Part shown: positions 46,275-48,491 of the stretch, in pieces
How the letters are laid out: the number at the start of each line of letters is the position of its first letter
How positions within the stretch are numbered: position 1 is the stretch's first letter
Origin: Prochlorococcus sp. AG-347-M15
GTDB taxonomy: Bacteria; Cyanobacteriota; Cyanobacteriia; PCC-6307; Cyanobiaceae
DNA length: 48,491 nt
Assembly: GCA_003281185.1 (NCBI GenBank)
Contig: QCCS01000011.1
Coordinates: 1-48,491, forward strand
Direction: 5' to 3'
Made by a program: the position numbers and the translations under genes
The notes under the pieces: generated by a model
What the model saw: the letters and a program-made list of their open reading frames with translations, nothing else
What the model was told of the DNA's origin: nothing
The model's database searches: none

Positions 46275-46346
46275 ATAAACCCTAAAAATTTATCTCTAAT
46301 AAAATTTTAAATTATCTCTAAACAACAAACCAGTCTTTATTTTTCT

Positions 46347-46916
46347 TTAACTCATTATTATATTTCTAATTTCTTTAAATTCTTTTCTATCCGCAGTTTT
46401 GCATAATTCAAAAATTATTGATTCAGTTGTTGTTAAGATCGCCCCACTCTGATTCATTCTTTGTAATGCTATTTCATGATCTACTCTATTTCGACTTCCC
46501 ATGGCATCTGATATGAGAATAACTTCAAATCCTTTTTGTAAACAATCTAAGGCAGTTTGTTGAATACAAATATGCGTTTCGATCCCACAAACTATCAAAT
46601 TACTAATTTTCTTATTTTTAAGTTCATTTAAAAAATCTTGCATATTAGCTAGACTAAATTCCATCTTTTCAATCTTTTTAAATCGAGCTTTGGGTAATAA
46701 TTCAGGGATCGTTGCTCCCAATTTGAGTGGGTTCTGTTCAGATATAAATATGTTTTCTTCTAAAATTTGGTAAGCATTTATTAGCTTTTTAATGTTTTTG
46801 ATTATTGAATCCTTATTAAAAATTGGTCTTATTATTTTTTCCTGAATATCAATAATTATCAAGGCGTTTACTTTCGATGATAATTTATCAGAAGAGATTT
46901 CTTGATCATTCATCAT
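46347..46916 (-). CDS. Isochorismatase-family cysteine hydrolase
   Basis: This is a 189-residue hydrolase of the isochorismatase/nicotinamidase-like fold. The triad is visible: Asp23 in LIIIDIQEK, Lys84 in KIEKMEFS and Cys117 in GIETHICIQQTA. The VCGIETHICI sequence with the cis-peptide before Cys and the DAMGSRN block are typical of the YcaC/isochorismatase-domain proteins whose substrates are mostly unknown. A Mg-free amidase or hydrolase role is expected. It is 72 bases upstream of mscS on the same strand, possibly cotranscribed, and divergent from the Fur-family gene. Confidence 0.85.
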   Translation of the reverse strand: MMNDQEISSDKLSSKVNALIIIDIQEKIIRPIFNKDSIIKNIKKLINAYQILEENIFISEQNPLKLGATIPELLPKARFKKIEKMEFSLANMQDFLNELKNKKISNLIVCGIETHICIQQTALDCLQKGFEVILISDAMGSRNRVDHEIALQRMNQSGAILTTTESIIFELCKTADRKEFKEIRNIIMS

Positions 46917-46989
46917 TTATATATAAAGATACATTTAACATAATATTTTGAAGAACTTTAGTAAACATTTTAAATCAATAAGTTGTTTT

Positions 46990-47018
46990 ACTCTCATCAA
47001 GAGTTATTATTGAGAATA
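46990..47018. promoter_or_regulatory. Small palindromes before the Fur-family gene
   Basis: Two short inverted repeats lie just upstream of the regulator: ACTCT-N5-AGAGT at 46990-47004, and TATT-GAG-AATA at 47008-47018. The second is A/T-rich and about the size of half of a Fur/Zur box. Autoregulation by such sites is common in this family, but these matches are weak and could be chance. Confidence 0.25.
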
Positions 47019-47032
47019 GCCATGGGTTAATT

Positions 47033-47485
47033 TTGTCATTATCCTCTCAATACAAAGTCATCACATCTCCTCTTGGTGATGGATTACATAAAGATGGGAA
47101 GAGGTTAACTCCTCAGAGGCTAAAAGTTCTTAATTTATTTGAAAATATTGGCTCTGGAAAGCATCTTAGTGCTGAAGAGGTTCATGAAAAGTTAGTTAAA
47201 ACAAGCTCCAAAGTTTCACTAGCAACAATTTATAGAACTTTAAGACTTTTAGTACAAATGGGTTTGCTTCATGAATTAGAACTCAGTGAGGGAGGACACA
47301 GATATGAATTGCTTAGTAACGACACACCGGACCATCATCACTTGATTTGTATAAGGTGTGGAAGAACAGAAGAATTCGAAAATGAAGAAGTTTTAGAAGC
47401 AGGCAAAGTTGCAGCAAAAGTTAATGGTTTTAAACTAATTGAATCCTCTTTAAATGTAAGAGCTATTTGTCCTAATTGCATTTAG
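47033..47485 (+). CDS. Fur-family metal-responsive transcriptional regulator
   Basis: This is a 150-residue Fur/Zur/PerR-type repressor. The winged helix contains RLTPQRLKVLNLFE and the recognition helix SLATIYRTLRLLVQMGLL. The metal/dimerisation domain has DHHHLICIRCG with His101-103, Cys106 and Cys109, and a second CxxC at Cys146/Cys149 (ICPNC), together forming the structural zinc site. Assignment to Fur, Zur or PerR cannot be made safely by eye. The start is TTG at 47033, because the preceding ATG is followed at once by a stop and the next in-frame Met is in the recognition region. It is convergent with arsS, only 6 bases away. Confidence 0.88.
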   Translation: MSLSSQYKVITSPLGDGLHKDGKRLTPQRLKVLNLFENIGSGKHLSAEEVHEKLVKTSSKVSLATIYRTLRLLVQMGLLHELELSEGGHRYELLSNDTPDHHHLICIRCGRTEEFENEEVLEAGKVAAKVNGFKLIESSLNVRAICPNCI

Positions 47486-47491
47486 TAGGTT

Positions 47492-48424
47492 TTAACTTAA
47501 AGTCCCTCCACAACTTGACCCAGCACCTGCAGTGCAGGCAAAACAATGTTCTTTTACAGCTACCCTGTAGTCAAAAGTAAATGATTCATCCAATAGATCA
47601 AAAAGTGTCTTTGGTCCTTTATCCTCTCGGAAATTTATTTGTTGGTTGAAGTCACAATCATAAATTTCTCCTAACCAATTTACGCTAATTGTCTTTTTAC
47701 ACATAAGATTTTCTAAATTCTTTTCATTAAAATTTTCTTTTAGTAACTTGTAATAAGTATCTAGTTTCCCTTCTCTTCTAAGAGATTCTTCATATCTATT
47801 TATCGGCATATTAGTTATTGTATATAAATTATTAAAAACGATATTGTATTTTTTGAATAGTATTTTTTTATAATCCTTCTCCAATATTTCCTGAGAGGGA
47901 GGAAGAATTGGGCTTACAGGATTGTAAACAAGGTTTAATTGTAATCCATTTTCTTTTTTCCCATAGCCTAAATCATTAAGAATTTTTATGGCATTAATAC
48001 TTTTTTCAAAAACCCCAAAACCCCTTTGAAAATCAACATTATTTTTTTCATAACACGGTAGCGAAGCAGTAACTATCACTTTATTCTTTGCAAGAAATTG
48101 AGGAAGATCCTCATAACCTTCTTCAAAGAAAATTGTCAAGTTGCACCTGTCAATAATATCAATTTGTTTTGTGCTCAAACTGGTTATTAGGTTTTTAAAT
48201 TCTGGGTGAAGTTCTGGCGCACCACCTGTAATATCCAAAGTCTTGATTTTGTATTTTTCAATTATCTTTGGAATAAGAGATATTATTTCATTGGACATCT
48301 TTTCAGTCCTTAGGGGACTCGAATTGACATGACAATGCTTGCAAGCCTGATTGCATTTATAACCTATGTTAATTTGCAATGTTTCTATAGGTTCTTTATA
48401 TATTGGGGGGAATTTTTCTTTCAT
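47492..48424 (-). CDS. arsS: ArsS-type radical SAM protein (arsenosugar pathway)
   Basis: This is a radical SAM enzyme of 310 residues. The [4Fe-4S] motif CNQACKHCH places Cys24, Cys28 and Cys31. The TGGAPELHP block is the SAM-binding GGE-like segment. The C-terminal region with YDCDFNQQ and the Cys-rich end CFACTAGAGSSCGG is typical of the radical SAM/Cys-rich family known as ArsS, linked to arsenosugar synthesis after ArsM methylates arsenite. No arsM, arsB or arsR was found in the window, so the pathway link is by family only. It ends 6 bases from the Fur-family gene. The 67 bases upstream to the window edge hold no feature. Confidence 0.85.
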   Translation of the reverse strand: MKEKFPPIYKEPIETLQINIGYKCNQACKHCHVNSSPLRTEKMSNEIISLIPKIIEKYKIKTLDITGGAPELHPEFKNLITSLSTKQIDIIDRCNLTIFFEEGYEDLPQFLAKNKVIVTASLPCYEKNNVDFQRGFGVFEKSINAIKILNDLGYGKKENGLQLNLVYNPVSPILPPSQEILEKDYKKILFKKYNIVFNNLYTITNMPINRYEESLRREGKLDTYYKLLKENFNEKNLENLMCKKTISVNWLGEIYDCDFNQQINFREDKGPKTLFDLLDESFTFDYRVAVKEHCFACTAGAGSSCGGTLS

Positions 48425-48491
48425 AAATCTATTATTTATAAATTGTCATTTGAAAATTTAAAAGTCAACTATTTTTTTTAAAGTTTGATCT

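Noticed and set aside
1..48491. tRNA, rRNA, riboswitch, CRISPR, IS element or prophage
   Set aside because: Intergenic gaps were read through. None shows a cloverleaf, conserved riboswitch core, regular spaced repeats, transposase or phage structural gene.

Overview
The window reads as a piece of the streamlined chromosome of a high-light-type Prochlorococcus, or a very close marine picocyanobacterial relative. The base composition is strongly A+T-rich. Genes are packed with gaps of a few bases. There is a Pcb chlorophyll-binding antenna gene of the Prochlorococcus type. Cyanobacterial markers are present throughout: NDH-1 subunit NdhD, menD/menB for phylloquinone, a lycopene cyclase, glycogen synthase, and DUF760, DUF4336, DUF1350 and DUF3721 proteins. 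No rRNA, tRNA, IS element, prophage or CRISPR array was seen. Strain-level placement is not attempted.

Layout. 1-1862 (+): the 3' part of proA, then folB and a small lipase-like hydrolase. 1852-10923 (-): a long co-directional block whose transcription order is an Arg/Gly-rich small protein, trpS, thrS, glk, thrB, ndhD and an M3 oligopeptidase. 11089-16165 (+): a DUF697 membrane protein, a three-gene metal ABC transporter whose binding-protein ligands look like the manganese type, and a DUF4336 protein coupled to the permease by a 4-base overlap. 16172-17137 (-): a DUF760 protein and lepB. 17188-22717 (+): menD, menB, glgA, murF. 22706-26325 (-): glmU, a stand-alone MnmD-type methyltransferase, aroA. 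26453-32989 (+): comB, a nitrilase-family amidase, an AMIN/amidase_3 wall hydrolase, murI, a polyprenyl diphosphate synthase and acs.

From 32986 onward the region is more accessory-like: a DUF1350 hydrolase, a DEDDh exonuclease, a pentad-glycine repeat/DUF3721 protein, hisS, several very small genes in A+T-rich DNA, then pcb with a clear terminator. After pcb come an ESS/GltS-type symporter, a GST, a membrane-tethered GIY-YIG-like protein, an SDR, a lycopene cyclase, a protochlorophyllide-reductase-like SDR lacking a key cysteine, an MscS channel, an isochorismatase-family hydrolase, a Fur-family regulator and an ArsS-type radical SAM protein.

Most of the window is ordinary core metabolism: wall precursors (murF, glmU, murI, amidase), aromatic and threonine-family amino acids (aroA, thrB), tRNA charging and modification, quinone and carotenoid synthesis, and storage carbon. 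The parts most worth a second look are the pentad-glycine/DUF3721 protein with an internal start, the membrane-anchored GIY-YIG protein, the LPOR-like paralog, the Arg/Gly-tailed putative ribbon-helix-helix protein, the Mn-type ligand set of the ABC transporter, the small-ORF interval before pcb, and the fact that every convergent gene pair overlaps or is separated by at most 32 bases.
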